NCBI GenBank assembly: GCA_030431875.1
Contig: JAUIIG010000009.1
Span: forward strand, 1 to 64,000
Origin: Alphaproteobacteria bacterium
GTDB lineage: Bacteria; Pseudomonadota; Alphaproteobacteria; Sphingomonadales; Sphingomonadaceae
Reading direction: 5' to 3'
DNA length: 64,000 nt
Below the pieces are notes generated by a model. That model was not told where the DNA came from and did no database searches. It was given only the letters and a program-made list of their open reading frames with translations. Below, one piece after another: positions 1 through 11,559 of the stretch (position 1 is the first letter of the stretch; each line of letters starts with the position of its first letter). The translations under genes and the position numbers were made by a program.

Positions 1-942
1 GCAGTCACCAATGGCGCGCACGCCGTCGACAGCGGTGCGGAATTCGTGGTCGACCTCGATCTGGCCGCGCTTGTTCAGCTCCAGCCCGATGTTTTCGAGA
101 CCCAGGCCATCGACATTGGGACGGCGGCCGATGGCCACCAGCACGCAGTCGGCTTCCAGCGTCTCGCTGTCGCCGCCTGCGGCGGGTTCCATGGTCAGCG
201 TGGCCTTCTTGCCCTTGACCGTGCAGCCGGTGACCTTGGTGCCCAGCTTGAATTCGATCCCCTGCTTCTTGAAGATCTTGTTCGATTCCTTGCGCACGTC
301 GTCGTCCATGCCGGGCAGGATCTGGTCGAGGAATTCAACGCAGGTGACCTTGGCACCGAGGCGGCGCCATACCGAGCCAAGTTCCAGCCCGATCACGCCG
401 CCGCCGATGACGACCATGTGCTTGGGCACCTTGGGCAGTTCCAGCGCACCGGTGGAATCGACCACGACGCCCTTGGCATTGTCGACTTCGACACCGGGGA
501 GGGGCGTGACCGAAGAACCGGTGGCGATCACCACTTCCTTGGCGGTCACTTTCTCGCCCGCGACTTCCACGGTGTGCGCGTCGACGAACGTGGCGTGGCC
601 CTTTTTCCAGTCGACCTTGTTCTTCTTGAACAGGAACTCGATGCCCTTGGTCAGGCCGCTGACCGCGTCGATGCGCTGTTCGTGCATCTTCGGCAGGTTG
701 AGTTTCGGCGTCACGTCGATGCCCATCTCGGCCATCGCGCCATTGGCGGCAGCGTCGTAGTATTCGGACGCGTGCAGCATGGCCTTCGACGGGATGCAGC
801 CGACGTTGAGGCAGGTCCCGCCCAGCGTCTCGCGACTTTCGGCGCAAGCCACCTTCAGGCCCAGCTGCGCCGCGCGGATCGCCGCGACATAGCCGCCGGG
901 GCCGGCACCGATGATGAGGACGTCGTAGTCGTATTCAGCCAT
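1..942 (-). CDS. lpdA: Dihydrolipoyl dehydrogenase (E3), C-terminus cut by window edge
   Basis: This is the FAD-dependent E3 subunit that reoxidises the lipoyl arm of 2-oxoacid dehydrogenase complexes, passing electrons to NAD+. The N-terminus has the dinucleotide-binding GAGPGGY motif near residue 10, followed by the redox-active disulfide GGTCLNVGCIPSK near residue 45. A second nucleotide-binding motif (VVIGGGVIGLELGS) sits near residue 185. Only the first 314 codons are inside the window, so the dimerisation domain with the catalytic His-Glu pair is not visible. The ATG at 942 lies 10 nt after the sucB stop codon, which makes it the last visible gene of the mdh-suc operon. Its place directly after sucB suggests it serves oxoglutarate dehydrogenase, although E3 is often shared with pyruvate dehydrogenase. 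Confidence 0.96.
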   Translation of the reverse strand, partial: MAEYDYDVLIIGAGPGGYVAAIRAAQLGLKVACAESRETLGGTCLNVGCIPSKAMLHASEYYDAAANGAMAEMGIDVTPKLNLPKMHEQRIDAVSGLTKGIEFLFKKNKVDWKKGHATFVDAHTVEVAGEKVTAKEVVIATGSSVTPLPGVEVDNAKGVVVDSTGALELPKVPKHMVVIGGGVIGLELGSVWRRLGAKVTCVEFLDQILPGMDDDVRKESNKIFKKQGIEFKLGTKVTGCTVKGKKATLTMEPAAGGDSETLEADCVLVAIGRRPNVDGLGLENIGLELNKRGQIEVDHEFRTAVDGVRAIGDC

Positions 943-952
943 TGGTCTATCC

Positions 953-2161
953 TCAGAGGTCGATCAGCATCCGCATGGGATCTTCGATCGCTTCCTTCAT
1001 GATCTTGAGCGCGGTCACGGCTTCGCGGCCGTCGATGATGCGGTGGTCGTAGCTCAGCGCGAGGTACATCATCGGGCGGATCACCACTTCGCCGTTCAAC
1101 GCCACGGGGCGGTCCTCGATGCGGTGGAGGCCCAGCACGGCGCTCTGCGGCGGGTTGATGATCGGGGTCGACATCAGCGAGCCGAAGACACCGCCATTGG
1201 AAATGGTGAAGGTACCGCCGCTCATGTCTTCCATGGTCAGCGTGCCTTCCTTGGCGCGCTTGCCGTAGTCGGAAATGGCCAGTTCGATCTCGGCGAAGCT
1301 CATCTGGTCGATCGAGCGGACCACGGGAACCACGAGGCCGTTCGGAGCCGAGACGGCCACCGAGAGGTCGACATAGTCGTGGTATACGATCTCGTCGCCG
1401 TCGATGTAGGCGTTGACGGCGGGCACGTCCTTCAGCGCCAGCGCGGCGGCCTTGGCGAAGAACGACATGAAGCCGAGCTTGATGCCGTGCTTCTTGGCGA
1501 ACAGGTCCTTGTAGGCCTCGCGCGCCTCGATCACGGCAGTCATGTCGCAATCGTTGAAGGTGGTGAGCAGGGCGGCATTGTCCTGCGCGCCCTTCAGCCG
1601 CTTGGCGATGGTCTGGCGCATGCGCGTCATCTTGACGCGTTCCTCGCGGCGCTCGCCCTTGGCGGCAGCAGGGGCTGCCGGAGCGGGGGAGGCGGCAGGT
1701 GCAGCTGCGGGAGCCGAATCCTTGGCCTTGGCGGCGGCGAGCACGTCTTCCTTGGTCAGGCGACCGTCCTTGCCGGTGCCCTTGATCGTGGTCGGATCGA
1801 CCCCGTGTTCCAGCACCGCGCGGCGCACGGCGGGTGACATGGTGGTCGCCCCGTCACCGGCAGGAGCAGGCTCGCTCGTGGTTTCGCCGGGCTTGTCAGC
1901 CTTGGGCTTGGCGGCAGGGGTTCCGCCTTCCTCGACCGTTGCGATCACCGCGCCGACTTCGACCGTGGCACCCAGCTCCACCGAGAAGCCGGAAATGATG
2001 CCGGCGACGGGCGAGGGCACTTCCACCGCCACCTTGTCGGTTTCCAGGCTGGCGATCGGCTCGTCAGCAGCGACGGCATCGCCAACCTGCTTCAGCCATT
2101 CGCCGACAGTGGCTTCGGTGACCGATTCACCAAGGACGGGGACTTTGACTTCGACTGCCAT
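953..2161 (-). CDS. sucB: 2-oxoglutarate dehydrogenase E2, dihydrolipoyl succinyltransferase
   Basis: The protein transfers the succinyl group from the lipoyl arm to CoA and forms the core of the oxoglutarate dehydrogenase complex. It has 402 residues, normal for SucB. The order is an N-terminal lipoyl domain with the modified lysine in ETDKVAVEV (about residue 43), an Ala/Pro-rich linker, a peripheral-subunit-binding domain (starting [13 protein letters not shown]), a second Ala/Pro linker and the acyltransferase domain. The catalytic SYDHRIIDG motif is close to the C-terminus. The ATG at 2161 is 12 nt after the sucA stop, so the genes are almost certainly co-transcribed and the subunits made together. 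Confidence 0.97.
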   Translation of the reverse strand: MAVEVKVPVLGESVTEATVGEWLKQVGDAVAADEPIASLETDKVAVEVPSPVAGIISGFSVELGATVEVGAVIATVEEGGTPAAKPKADKPGETTSEPAPAGDGATTMSPAVRRAVLEHGVDPTTIKGTGKDGRLTKEDVLAAAKAKDSAPAAAPAASPAPAAPAAAKGERREERVKMTRMRQTIAKRLKGAQDNAALLTTFNDCDMTAVIEAREAYKDLFAKKHGIKLGFMSFFAKAAALALKDVPAVNAYIDGDEIVYHDYVDLSVAVSAPNGLVVPVVRSIDQMSFAEIELAISDYGKRAKEGTLTMEDMSGGTFTISNGGVFGSLMSTPIINPPQSAVLGLHRIEDRPVALNGEVVIRPMMYLALSYDHRIIDGREAVTALKIMKEAIEDPMRMLIDL

Positions 2162-2173
2162 GGATTTCGTTCC

Positions 2174-5020
2174 TCAGGCTTTGGATTTTGTGCTGCGGGC
2201 AGCCTTGCTGGCTGCCGTCTTGCCGCGGGTGGAGAGGCCCAGGGCCACCGAAACCAGCGCTTCCTGCTGGGCCTGGTGGCGCTTGGCGAAACCGGTGGCG
2301 GTGGAGGCTGCTTCCTCGCGGCCGGCATAGGCGGCGCGCATGCCCTTGTGGCCGGCGGCGGTGAGCGCCTCCTCGATACGGCTTTCGACGAAGAACCAGG
2401 CGCCGTTGTTCTTCGGCTCTTCCTGGCACCAGATCACCTCTTCGAGACCGGTCATGCGCTTCAGGCGCACGGCCAGCGGCTCACCCGGGAAGGGGTAGAG
2501 CTGCTCGATCCGCACGATCGAGACATCGTCGATGCCTTCCTCGTCGCGCTTCTCCATCAGGTCGTAGGCCACCTTGCCGCTGCACAGCACCAGGCGGCGC
2601 ACCTTCTTGTCGGCGATCTCGGTCTTGTCCGAGAGGATGCGCTGGAAGTGATGGTCACCCTGGAAGCGATAGGCATCGCTCTTCGCCGCCGGATGGCGCA
2701 GCAGGCTCTTCGGCGTCATGATGATCAGCGGCTTGCGGAACGGGCGCAGCATCTGGCGGCGAAGCACGTGGAAGTAGTTTGCCGGGCTGGTGATGTTGCA
2801 GACCTGGATATTGTCGTTTGCGCACAGCTGCAGGAAACGTTCGAGGCGGGCGCTGGAGTGTTCCGGACCCTGGCCTTCGTAGCCGTGCGGCAGCAGCAGG
2901 ACGAGGCCGTTGGCGCGCATCCACTTCACTTCGCCGGCGGCGATGAACTGGTCAATCATGATCTGCGCACCGTTGGCGAAGTCACCGAACTGCGCTTCCC
3001 ACAGGACCAGCGTCTTGGGGTCCGCCATGGCGAAACCGTATTCGAAGCCAAGCACGCCGTATTCGCTGAGCGTGGAATCGTAGACCTCGAACTTGCCGTG
3101 CGGCAGCGTGGCGAGGGGGATGTACTTTTCCTCGTCCTCCTGGTCGACCCAGATGGCGTGCCGCTGGCTGAAGGTGCCGCGTCCCGAATCCTGGCCGGAC
3201 AGGCGCACGCCGAAGCCCTCGCTGACGAGGCTGCCGAAAGCGAGCGCCTCCGCCGTGGCCCAGTCGAAGCCCTTGCCGGTAGCGAACATCTCGCGCTTGG
3301 CATCGAGCACGCGGCCCAGCGTCTTGTGGATCTTGTGATCCTCGGGGACGGTTGTCAGCGTACGGCCGAGCGAGTTGAACAGCTTCTCCTCGATCGCCGT
3401 GTGCACATTGCGGCGAGCGGTTTCGGGGTCAGCCGGCTTGTGCAGGCCCGACCAGCGACCGGCGAACCAGTCTGCGTCGTTGGGCTTGTAGCTCTTGCCG
3501 ACCTCGAATTCCTCGTCGAGGTGTTCGATGAACTGCTGGCGCATGTCCGCCGCCGCGCCTGCATCCAGTACGCCTTCATCCTGCAGGCGTTCGGCATAAA
3601 CCTCCGACACGCGCGGATGCTTGCCGATGGCATCGTACATCAGCGGCTGGGTGAACTTGGGCTCGTCGCCCTCGTTGTGGCCGAAGCGGCGATAGCACCA
3701 CATGTCGATCACCACGTCGCGCTTGAACTTCTGGCGGTATTCGACGGCCAGCTTGCAGGCGAAGGTCACGGCTTCGGGATCGTCGCCGTTCACGTGCAGG
3801 ATCGGTGCCTGCACACCCTTGGCCACGTCCGACGGGTAAGGCGACGAACGCGCGAACTTGGGTGAGGTGGTGAAGCCGATCTGGTTGTTGATAACGAAGT
3901 GGATGCAGCCGCCGGTGGAATAGCCGCGCACGCCGGAGAGGCCGAAGCATTCCCACACCACGCCCTGGCCGGCGAAGGCTGCGTCGCCGTGGATCAGCAC
4001 TGGCAGCACCTGCTCGTGTGCGTCAAGGTCGTCGCGGAAGGCCTGCTGCGCGCGGGTCTTGCCCAGCACGACGGGGTTCACCGCTTCGAGGTGGCTGGGG
4101 TTGGGCACCAGGCTCATGTGCACCTTGATACCGTCGAATTCGCGGTCGGTGCTGGTGCCGAGGTGGTACTTCACGTCGCCCGAGCCGCCGACATCGTCGG
4201 GGTTGGCGCTGCCGCCGGAGAATTCGTGGAAGATCACGCGGTAGGGCTTGGCCATCACGTTCGCGAGCACGTTCAGGCGGCCGCGGTGGGCCATGCCGTA
4301 GATGATCTCGCGCACGCCCATGGAGCCGCCGTACTTGATCACCGCTTCGAGAGCGGGGATCATGGCTTCGCCGCCGTCGAGGCCGAAGCGCTTGGTGCCG
4401 ACGTACTTCTTGCCGAGGTACTTCTCGTATTCCTCGCCGCGGATCACCGCCTGCAGGATGGCGCGCTTGCCTTCCGGGGTGAACTGGATGGTGTCTTCGG
4501 GCTTTTCGAACTTGTCCTGCAGGAAACGACGCTCTTCGGTGTCGTTGATGTGCATGTATTCGAGGCCGACCGGGCCGCAATAGGTGCGCCGCAAGAGCGA
4601 ATAGAGCTCACCGACCTTTACCCACTGGAAGCCGAAGGCACCGCCGACGAAGACTTCCTGGTCCTCTCTGCCGTCGAAGCCGTGCCAGGCGAGGCTCAGG
4701 TCTTCGGGCTCCTTGGTATGCGACAGGCCCAGCGGGTCGAGATTGGACGCCAGGTGCCCGCGCACACGGTAGAGCCGGATCAGCAGCATGGCAGCGATGG
4801 AATCACGGCATGAGGCCTCGATCGAGGCGCTGTCGGTGGGCTTGCCCGCCTTGGCGGCAGCCTGCTTCACCGCCGCGATCATGTCCGTCGGATCGAGCGC
4901 CTGCGTCAGGTCGCCCGCGTCGTCCGTCAGCGGCCAGCGCGGGTTGCCCCACGACGGGCCCGCCTGCGGGCCGTCCTGCGACGGCAGCTGGGGGATGAAG
5001 TTGTCCGGCTCTTTACCCAT
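2174..5020 (-). CDS. sucA: 2-oxoglutarate dehydrogenase E1 component
   Basis: This thiamine-diphosphate enzyme decarboxylates 2-oxoglutarate and succinylates the E2 lipoyl arm. At 948 residues it is close to E. coli SucA (933). Family segments include GMAHRGRLNVL in the first third, HGDAAFAGQGVV near the middle and RRFGHNEGDEP in the ThDP/Mg region; the C-terminal transketolase-like domain holds LLPHGYEGQGPEHSSARLER. A stretch of about 45 residues at the N-terminus, before the conserved RLYRVRGHLASNLDPL region, probably includes the E2-binding tail. The start ATG at 5020 lies 33 nt downstream of the sucD stop. The gene sits inside the mdh-sucD-sucA-sucB-lpdA run. Confidence 0.97.
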   Translation of the reverse strand: MGKEPDNFIPQLPSQDGPQAGPSWGNPRWPLTDDAGDLTQALDPTDMIAAVKQAAAKAGKPTDSASIEASCRDSIAAMLLIRLYRVRGHLASNLDPLGLSHTKEPEDLSLAWHGFDGREDQEVFVGGAFGFQWVKVGELYSLLRRTYCGPVGLEYMHINDTEERRFLQDKFEKPEDTIQFTPEGKRAILQAVIRGEEYEKYLGKKYVGTKRFGLDGGEAMIPALEAVIKYGGSMGVREIIYGMAHRGRLNVLANVMAKPYRVIFHEFSGGSANPDDVGGSGDVKYHLGTSTDREFDGIKVHMSLVPNPSHLEAVNPVVLGKTRAQQAFRDDLDAHEQVLPVLIHGDAAFAGQGVVWECFGLSGVRGYSTGGCIHFVINNQIGFTTSPKFARSSPYPSDVAKGVQAPILHVNGDDPEAVTFACKLAVEYRQKFKRDVVIDMWCYRRFGHNEGDEPKFTQPLMYDAIGKHPRVSEVYAERLQDEGVLDAGAAADMRQQFIEHLDEEFEVGKSYKPNDADWFAGRWSGLHKPADPETARRNVHTAIEEKLFNSLGRTLTTVPEDHKIHKTLGRVLDAKREMFATGKGFDWATAEALAFGSLVSEGFGVRLSGQDSGRGTFSQRHAIWVDQEDEEKYIPLATLPHGKFEVYDSTLSEYGVLGFEYGFAMADPKTLVLWEAQFGDFANGAQIMIDQFIAAGEVKWMRANGLVLLLPHGYEGQGPEHSSARLERFLQLCANDNIQVCNITSPANYFHVLRRQMLRPFRKPLIIMTPKSLLRHPAAKSDAYRFQGDHHFQRILSDKTEIADKKVRRLVLCSGKVAYDLMEKRDEEGIDDVSIVRIEQLYPFPGEPLAVRLKRMTGLEEVIWCQEEPKNNGAWFFVESRIEEALTAAGHKGMRAAYAGREEAASTATGFAKRHQAQQEALVSVALGLSTRGKTAASKAARSTKSKA

Positions 5021-5053
5021 GTCGATTCCTCACAAGAGAGGGACGCGCAGAAG

Positions 5054-5944
5054 CTACGCGAGTTCCTTCAGCAGCGCGTCGAGCGTGGTGCCAAGCTCGC
5101 TGGGCGAGGGCGAAACGCGGATGCCCGCGCTTTCCATCGCCGCGATCTTGTCGTCCGCGCCGCCCTGGCCGCCCGAGACGATGGCGCCCGCGTGGCCCAT
5201 GCGGCGGCCCGGAGGCGCCGTGCGGCCGGCGATGAAGCCGACCATCGGCTTGGACCGGCCCTTGGCCGCTTCTTGCTTGATGAATTCGGCGGCTTCTTCT
5301 TCGGCCGAACCGCCAATCTCGCCGATCATGATGATCGACTTGGTTTCGGGGTCGTCGAGGAACAGGTCGAGCACGTCGATGAAGTTGGTGCCGTTTACGG
5401 GGTCACCGCCGATACCGACAGCTGTGGTCTGGCCCAGGCCGACCGCAGTGGTCTGGTGCACGGCTTCGTAGGTCAGCGTACCCGAACGCGAGACGACGCC
5501 GACGCTGCCCTTCTGGAAGATCTTGCCCGGCATGATGCCGATCTTGCACTCGTCCGGCGTCAGCACGCCGGGGCAGTTCGGGCCGATCAGGCGCGACTTG
5601 GAGCCCTTCAGCGCGGCCTTGGCGCGCACCATGTCCATAACCGGGATGCCTTCGGTGATCGTGATGATCAGCTTGACTTCGGCGGCAATCGCTTCGCAGA
5701 TCGCGTCAGCGGCGAATGGCGGCGGAACGTAGATCACGCTGGCGGTGGCGCCGGTGGCTTCCTTGGCTTCGCGCACAGTGTTGAACTGCGGCAGGCCGAG
5801 GTGCTCGGTGCCGCCCTTACCGGGGGTCACACCCGCAACCATCTTGGTGCCGTAATCGAGCGCCTGCTGGGTGTGGAAGGTGCCGGTGTTACCGGTCATC
5901 CCCTGGGTGATGACCTTGGTATCTTTGTTGATGAGGATGGACAT
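5054..5944 (-). CDS. sucD: Succinyl-CoA ligase (ADP-forming) subunit alpha
   Basis: The alpha subunit binds CoA and carries the phospho-histidine of succinyl-CoA synthetase, the substrate-level phosphorylation step of the TCA cycle. The N-terminal CoA-binding Rossmann region has [17 protein letters not shown], and the phosphorylated His lies in [17 protein letters not shown] near the C-terminus. I chose the ATG at 5944, giving [10 protein letters not shown] and 296 residues, close to the usual 290; an in-frame start 32 codons earlier would add an unrelated tail. The ATG comes one base after the stop of the upstream exported protein, so translation is probably coupled. The beta subunit gene sucC, usually next to sucD, is not in this window. 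Confidence 0.97.
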   Translation of the reverse strand: MSILINKDTKVITQGMTGNTGTFHTQQALDYGTKMVAGVTPGKGGTEHLGLPQFNTVREAKEATGATASVIYVPPPFAADAICEAIAAEVKLIITITEGIPVMDMVRAKAALKGSKSRLIGPNCPGVLTPDECKIGIMPGKIFQKGSVGVVSRSGTLTYEAVHQTTAVGLGQTTAVGIGGDPVNGTNFIDVLDLFLDDPETKSIIMIGEIGGSAEEEAAEFIKQEAAKGRSKPMVGFIAGRTAPPGRRMGHAGAIVSGGQGGADDKIAAMESAGIRVSPSPSELGTTLDALLKELA

Positions 5945-5945
5945 T

Positions 5946-6427
5946 CTATTCGCTCTCCATGCGTGTGCCGACCGCGAGGGTGGCGCTGGGTTCATTGTCG
6001 GTGCCGGTGGCGGAAATCTGCACGGGGCGTTCTTCGGCAAAGAACGTCACCGCACCATCGTTCAGGTTGTCGAGGTCAAGGCCCCAGGCCGAGATCAGCT
6101 GCACGAAGGCTTCCCGATTCTCCAGCCGGGCCACAACGATGCAGGCGCCGTCGCCGCTTTCGGCGCTCAGCATGATCAACGGCGCGCGTTCGGCATGGCC
6201 GTAGATGATCGGCTGGTCACCTGCATTGCCGCCACCTGAAATCGTGGCGCGTTGCCACCCGCTGTCTGCCAGTGCTGCAGGAGTCAGCGATCCGGTGTTG
6301 GTGACAGCAAAGCAGTCGTTGTAGCTCTCGTAGATGTCGGCCAATGGGCCTACGCGCAGCTGCGCGCTTGCCGGGGTGGCGAGCAGCGCCAGCGATGCGG
6401 CACCCAATGCGAAGTTACGCGCCAGCA

Positions 6428-6428
<1 letters not shown>
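5946..6428 (-). CDS. Exported hypothetical protein, paralogue of its upstream neighbour
   Basis: A 160-residue protein with a clear signal peptide ([22 protein letters not shown]), so probably periplasmic. No known domain is recognised. It resembles the protein encoded just upstream: both have an acidic-I-x(4-5)-C-x-AV segment, then an L-x-D-x-GW motif, then a P-(L/I)-MLS strand followed by a Cys and two aliphatic residues. This suggests one small fold present twice. The ATG at 6428 overlaps the TGA of the previous gene (TGATG), and a GTG directly before it at 6431 is the alternative start. It lies between mdh and sucD, where sucC is found in many other bacteria. Function unknown. Confidence 0.8.
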
Positions 6429-8186
<1,758 letters not shown>

Positions 8187-8218
8187 CTAGGACGGGTATT
8201 ATTGCATTGCAACCTTGA

Positions 8219-8248
8219 ATTATCACAGTTTTTGATATCAGTTCGCAA
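8219..8248 (-). promoter_or_regulatory. Candidate sigma-70-type promoter for the mdh-suc operon
   Basis: The 246-bp gap between the EAL gene and mdh contains an AT-rich patch unlike its surroundings. On the minus strand it reads TTGCGA (8243-8248), an 18-bp spacer, then GATAAT (8219-8224), a good -35/-10 pair. Transcription would start near 8212 and give a 5' leader of about 120 nt before the mdh ATG. This is a sequence match only. Confidence 0.5.
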
Positions 8249-8336
8249 TAGCAATAAAGTGTTGCGGTTTGTGCAATTTTGCCGCCTCCGTCAGACGAAT
8301 GAGGCGCTTTTCCGTTCCCGCTCCGGCGGTTGGATT

Positions 8337-9917
8337 TTAGACGGCTATGCGGGCGCCGTGCTGTTCTTCCTCAGCCAGCAACATGACGGCGAGGTAGTCG
8401 GGGACGGCGCGGCTGAAGTAGTAGCCCTGGCCAAGCGTGCAGCCGGCCTCCTGCGCCTTGTGCACCTGCTCGATGGTTTCCAGCCCTTCGGCGACCACTT
8501 CCATGTTCAGCATGGTTCCCATTTCCGCCACCGCGCGCACGATGGCGTCGCTTTCGCGCCCAATGCGCGGGCCGGAGATGAAGCTGCGGTCCACCTTGAT
8601 CGCGCGGAACGGATAGCGGTGGATGTAGTGCAGCGAGCTGGACCCCGTGCCGAAATCGTCGAGCGAGAAGCCCACGCCTTCGCGCGACAGGTCTGCCATG
8701 AATGTCGCGATGTTAGGATCGTCTTCGGCAAACAGGTTCTCGGTGACTTCCAGCTCGAGCCGGGCCGGGTCCAGCTGCGCATCGCGCAAGGCGTTGAGCA
8801 GGCCCAGGGCGCCGCCGGGCGCGCGGATCTGTACCGGCGACAGGTTGACCGCCAGCAGCACGTCGTCCGGCCAGCTGCCCGCTGCCCGTGCTGCGCGCGC
8901 GGTGATCCAGTTGCCCAGCGTGATGATCAGCCCGCTTTCCTCTGCCACCGGGATGAACTGGTCGGGCACCAGCTCGCCGCGTTCGGGATGGAACCAGCGC
9001 ACCAGTGCCTCGAAGGCGCGAATGCGTCCGGTGGCGAGGTCGATGATCGGCTGAAAGTAGATCGACAGCTCGTCCTTCATGATTGCGGCGCGCAATTCGT
9101 CCTCGATCTCGCGGCGCGTCAATCGCTCGCGGGTCATCGAGCTGTCGTAGGGCAGGGGGCAGCGATGGGCCTCGGCCTGGGCCTGGGCGAGGGCGAGCTC
9201 GGCAGCTTCGAGCAGCTCGTCGGCGCTGGCGGCATGATCCGGCAGCAGGGCCAGGCCCATTGCCGCGCCATCTTCCACCGGCTTGCCGCCGATCCGCAAG
9301 GGGCGGTTGAGCGCGTCATAGGCCTGCTGCGCCAGCGCGCTGGCAGCGCCGGGCGAGCCTGTGGTGGCCGCCATGGCGAATTCGCCGCCTGCAAGCCGCG
9401 CAATGGCGCAGTCCCCGCCCGCAAAGGTGCGGAGCCGCTTGGCCGTTTCGGCAAGCAACCTGTCACAGTTCGTGGGGCCCAGCGCGGACCTGACCGCCCG
9501 GAAGCGCCGCAGGTCCATCCGCAGCAAGACGAGGTGTTCACCCTCGGCAAGGCCATCGACCAAGGCCGCCAGCGCGCCGCGGAAGCCCGCACGGTTGGCG
9601 AGGCCAGTCACCTCGTCGGTCGTGGCGGCGGCTTGCAATGCCTCGGCTTCGCGCAAGCGGGCGTCGGCTAACTGCAGCAGCGCGGTCATGCGGCGATGGA
9701 TGATGAGACCGGCCCCGGCCAGCAGCAGCACCGGGAGCAACAGGACCAGCCAGGGCAGGCCGGTCCAGCCAGCCAGCCTTGCCACGCCGAGGCCGATTGC
9801 CAGACCCGCCGTTGCGCCGATCCATAGCCACGGCTGGGCGGCGAACTCGACATCGCCTCTCGCGATGAAAGGTTCCTGCTGGTGCTTGTCGGGGCTGTCT
9901 TGCGGCATATCGCGCAA
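8337..9917 (-). CDS. Cyclic-di-GMP phosphodiesterase, degenerate GGDEF plus EAL
   Basis: A 526-residue inner-membrane protein: two closely spaced hydrophobic segments (about residues 29-76), a GGDEF-like domain and a C-terminal EAL domain. The GGDEF signature reads AGGEF: the third position, a metal-binding acidic residue in active cyclases, is glycine, so cyclase activity is unlikely. The EAL domain looks intact, with FEALVRW, AVNLSPVQI, the Glu of ELEVTENLF, the DDFGTG loop, the Lys of AIKVD, and AEGLET followed by GCTLGQGYYFS. I therefore infer c-di-GMP hydrolysis, possibly with the GGDEF domain as a GTP sensor. ATG at 9917 or 9908 are both possible starts. No obvious operon partner. Confidence 0.9.
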   Translation of the reverse strand: MRDMPQDSPDKHQQEPFIARGDVEFAAQPWLWIGATAGLAIGLGVARLAGWTGLPWLVLLLPVLLLAGAGLIIHRRMTALLQLADARLREAEALQAAATTDEVTGLANRAGFRGALAALVDGLAEGEHLVLLRMDLRRFRAVRSALGPTNCDRLLAETAKRLRTFAGGDCAIARLAGGEFAMAATTGSPGAASALAQQAYDALNRPLRIGGKPVEDGAAMGLALLPDHAASADELLEAAELALAQAQAEAHRCPLPYDSSMTRERLTRREIEDELRAAIMKDELSIYFQPIIDLATGRIRAFEALVRWFHPERGELVPDQFIPVAEESGLIITLGNWITARAARAAGSWPDDVLLAVNLSPVQIRAPGGALGLLNALRDAQLDPARLELEVTENLFAEDDPNIATFMADLSREGVGFSLDDFGTGSSSLHYIHRYPFRAIKVDRSFISGPRIGRESDAIVRAVAEMGTMLNMEVVAEGLETIEQVHKAQEAGCTLGQGYYFSRAVPDYLAVMLLAEEEQHGARIAV

Positions 9918-9996
9918 GCCTAGGTCGGCGGACTATAGCAATGGTTAAACCTGCCCTTACCGTGGAATGCCCGCCAGGGCGGTAAGGAACTGGTAA

Positions 9997-10305
9997 TCAG
10001 CTGACGACCTTGGCCGAGCCCTCGATGCCGTGGGCCATGCGCCGGTCGAGCGCGCGGCAGATTTCCAGCCACCACTCGAAAGTCTGGCGGTCACCCGCCT
10101 CGGCAGCGGAAATGGCCTGCTGGCGGGCATGGTCAGCCGCGGCGAGGCCGTGCTGGGCGAAATGCCGCAGGGCGGCCTTCAGGTGCGTGTTGTCGACCGC
10201 CTTGCCACGGTTGTCATTGGCCGGGCGGAAATACAGCGATTGCGCCTGCCGACGCGACATGCGGCACGGCATGCGACTGGCGGGGAAGGCAAAGCGAATG
10301 GACAT
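9997..10305 (-). CDS. Small conserved-looking hypothetical protein
   Basis: A 102-residue protein. I chose ATG 10305 (MSIRFAFPASR), which has a GGAA element 8 nt upstream; a longer reading of 122 residues adds a basic tail of no recognisable character. The N-terminal third is basic with an FRPANDNRG segment; the C-terminal two thirds are predicted helical (HFAQHGLAAADHARQQAISA and EWWLEICRALDRRMA). No signal peptide or membrane segment. It is probably a cytoplasmic helical protein. Function unknown. Confidence 0.65.
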   Translation of the reverse strand: MSIRFAFPASRMPCRMSRRQAQSLYFRPANDNRGKAVDNTHLKAALRHFAQHGLAAADHARQQAISAAEAGDRQTFEWWLEICRALDRRMAHGIEGSAKVVS

Positions 10306-10428
10306 TCTTTTTTGTTCCGGGACAACGACCTTGGCCCGCTCTTTAGGCCGCATCCCGCTAAGCAAGCGTTGGAACAGATGGTTTCAGCTTTCTTGACGAT
10401 AGGGCAGGGGAAGCTCCCTTGCGCGACG

Positions 10429-11466
10429 TCAGGGGCGCTCGATCCAGCGTCCGCTGTTGGCATATTCGGGGCGCACGCTGCCCGATGCCGGAAGCTGGTC
10501 ATTCGCCGAGGTTGCGGGTGCGGGGGCCGGGTCGACGGGAAGCGGCGCGGCGGTGGCAACCTGCTCGATCTGTTCCAGCGAGGTGACATGGGCCATGGCC
10601 ACCGGATCGGGCGCGGCTTCCTGCGCATTGTTGCGGCCCGGCGTCGGCTCGCCGCCCGCGTAATGCGTGCCAAAGGCGGCGCTGTCCCCGGCGGCTCCCG
10701 GCAGGCGGTAGAAAATGTGAGCGCCGATCACCGTGGTGCGGCTGAGGCTGGGGGCCCAGTACGGGCTGACCGCCAGCGTATGGTAATGGGTCGACAGGCC
10801 TACCGGTGCATAGACCGATCCCGCCAATGCCTGCCGTGCGATCCGTCCGGCGCGTTCCCACCCGCCGCGCGAGGGGCGGCGCGCCAGCGATCCGTCGCAG
10901 GTGAAGCTGAACTGGCAGCCGGTCGAGCGGCTGGAACCTTGGAACACCACGCCGCAGACGGTGGAAGGCCAGGCGCTGTGGGCCACGCGGTTGAGCACCA
11001 CCTGCGCCACGGCACGCTGGCCGGCATCGCTTTCGCTGGCGGCTTCGTAATAGATCGCCTGCGTCATGCACTGCTGCGCGCGGGCGGTGTCGCGGTCGCT
11101 GCCCATGGCGACCAGTGAGGCAGCAACGGGACCGGTGTCCGGCGTAGCCAGGTCTGCACCCGTGGTCGCCTCGGCAACCGGGTTTGCCATGGCGAACATG
11201 TCCACCGTGGCGGCGCTGTCTTCGAGGTAATAGAAGGCCGAGCCGGGGAAGCTCTCGCCCGGGGTCTCGAAGCCCATGAGCTCGGTCGGCACTTCGGGAG
11301 CCTGTTCGATCTCCGGCCGGAAACCCGTCTCTGCCGCCAGTGCCGGTACGGCGAGCATTGCCAGCACCACGCCCACGCGGCGGACGATCTGCGCCCGGCG
11401 TTCGGCACGCGCACGGCGACGCTCGGCAAGCCGCTGGTGCGGGGTGAGGGCGGGGTTCGAAATCAC
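10429..11466 (-). CDS. SleB-type cell wall hydrolase, membrane-anchored or exported
   Basis: A 345-residue protein with a basic cytoplasmic stretch followed by one hydrophobic segment (VGVVLAMLAVPALAAE, about residues 30-45), then a periplasmic region. The Hydrolase_2 (SleB/CwlJ) core begins near residue 125 with CMTQAIYYEAASESDAGQ and continues through AVAQVVLNRV, VCGVVFQGS, CQFSFTCDG and STHYHTL. This family is known for cutting cell wall peptidoglycan in spore formers and is widespread in non-sporulating alphaproteobacteria, where a remodelling role is assumed. The tail (about residue 270 on) is Pro/Ala-rich and probably disordered. The start is a GTG at 11466 without a convincing ribosome binding site, so the true start could be a little inside. 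Confidence 0.85.
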   Translation of the reverse strand: MISNPALTPHQRLAERRRARAERRAQIVRRVGVVLAMLAVPALAAETGFRPEIEQAPEVPTELMGFETPGESFPGSAFYYLEDSAATVDMFAMANPVAEATTGADLATPDTGPVAASLVAMGSDRDTARAQQCMTQAIYYEAASESDAGQRAVAQVVLNRVAHSAWPSTVCGVVFQGSSRSTGCQFSFTCDGSLARRPSRGGWERAGRIARQALAGSVYAPVGLSTHYHTLAVSPYWAPSLSRTTVIGAHIFYRLPGAAGDSAAFGTHYAGGEPTPGRNNAQEAAPDPVAMAHVTSLEQIEQVATAAPLPVDPAPAPATSANDQLPASGSVRPEYANSGRWIERP

Positions 11467-11559
11467 GCTGCGCGTGTACCCGCGATTGGTTACCCGATCA
11501 TGCGCGGCGACGCAGGCGTATCACCGCGGGACGCACCTTACCTGACCGTTAAGCATGTG

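Noticed and set aside
8280-8316. Terminator of the EAL gene (CGCCTC/GAGGCG hairpin)
   Set aside because: The T run follows the hairpin on the plus strand, while the EAL gene is on the minus strand, where the stem is followed by GCAAAATT.
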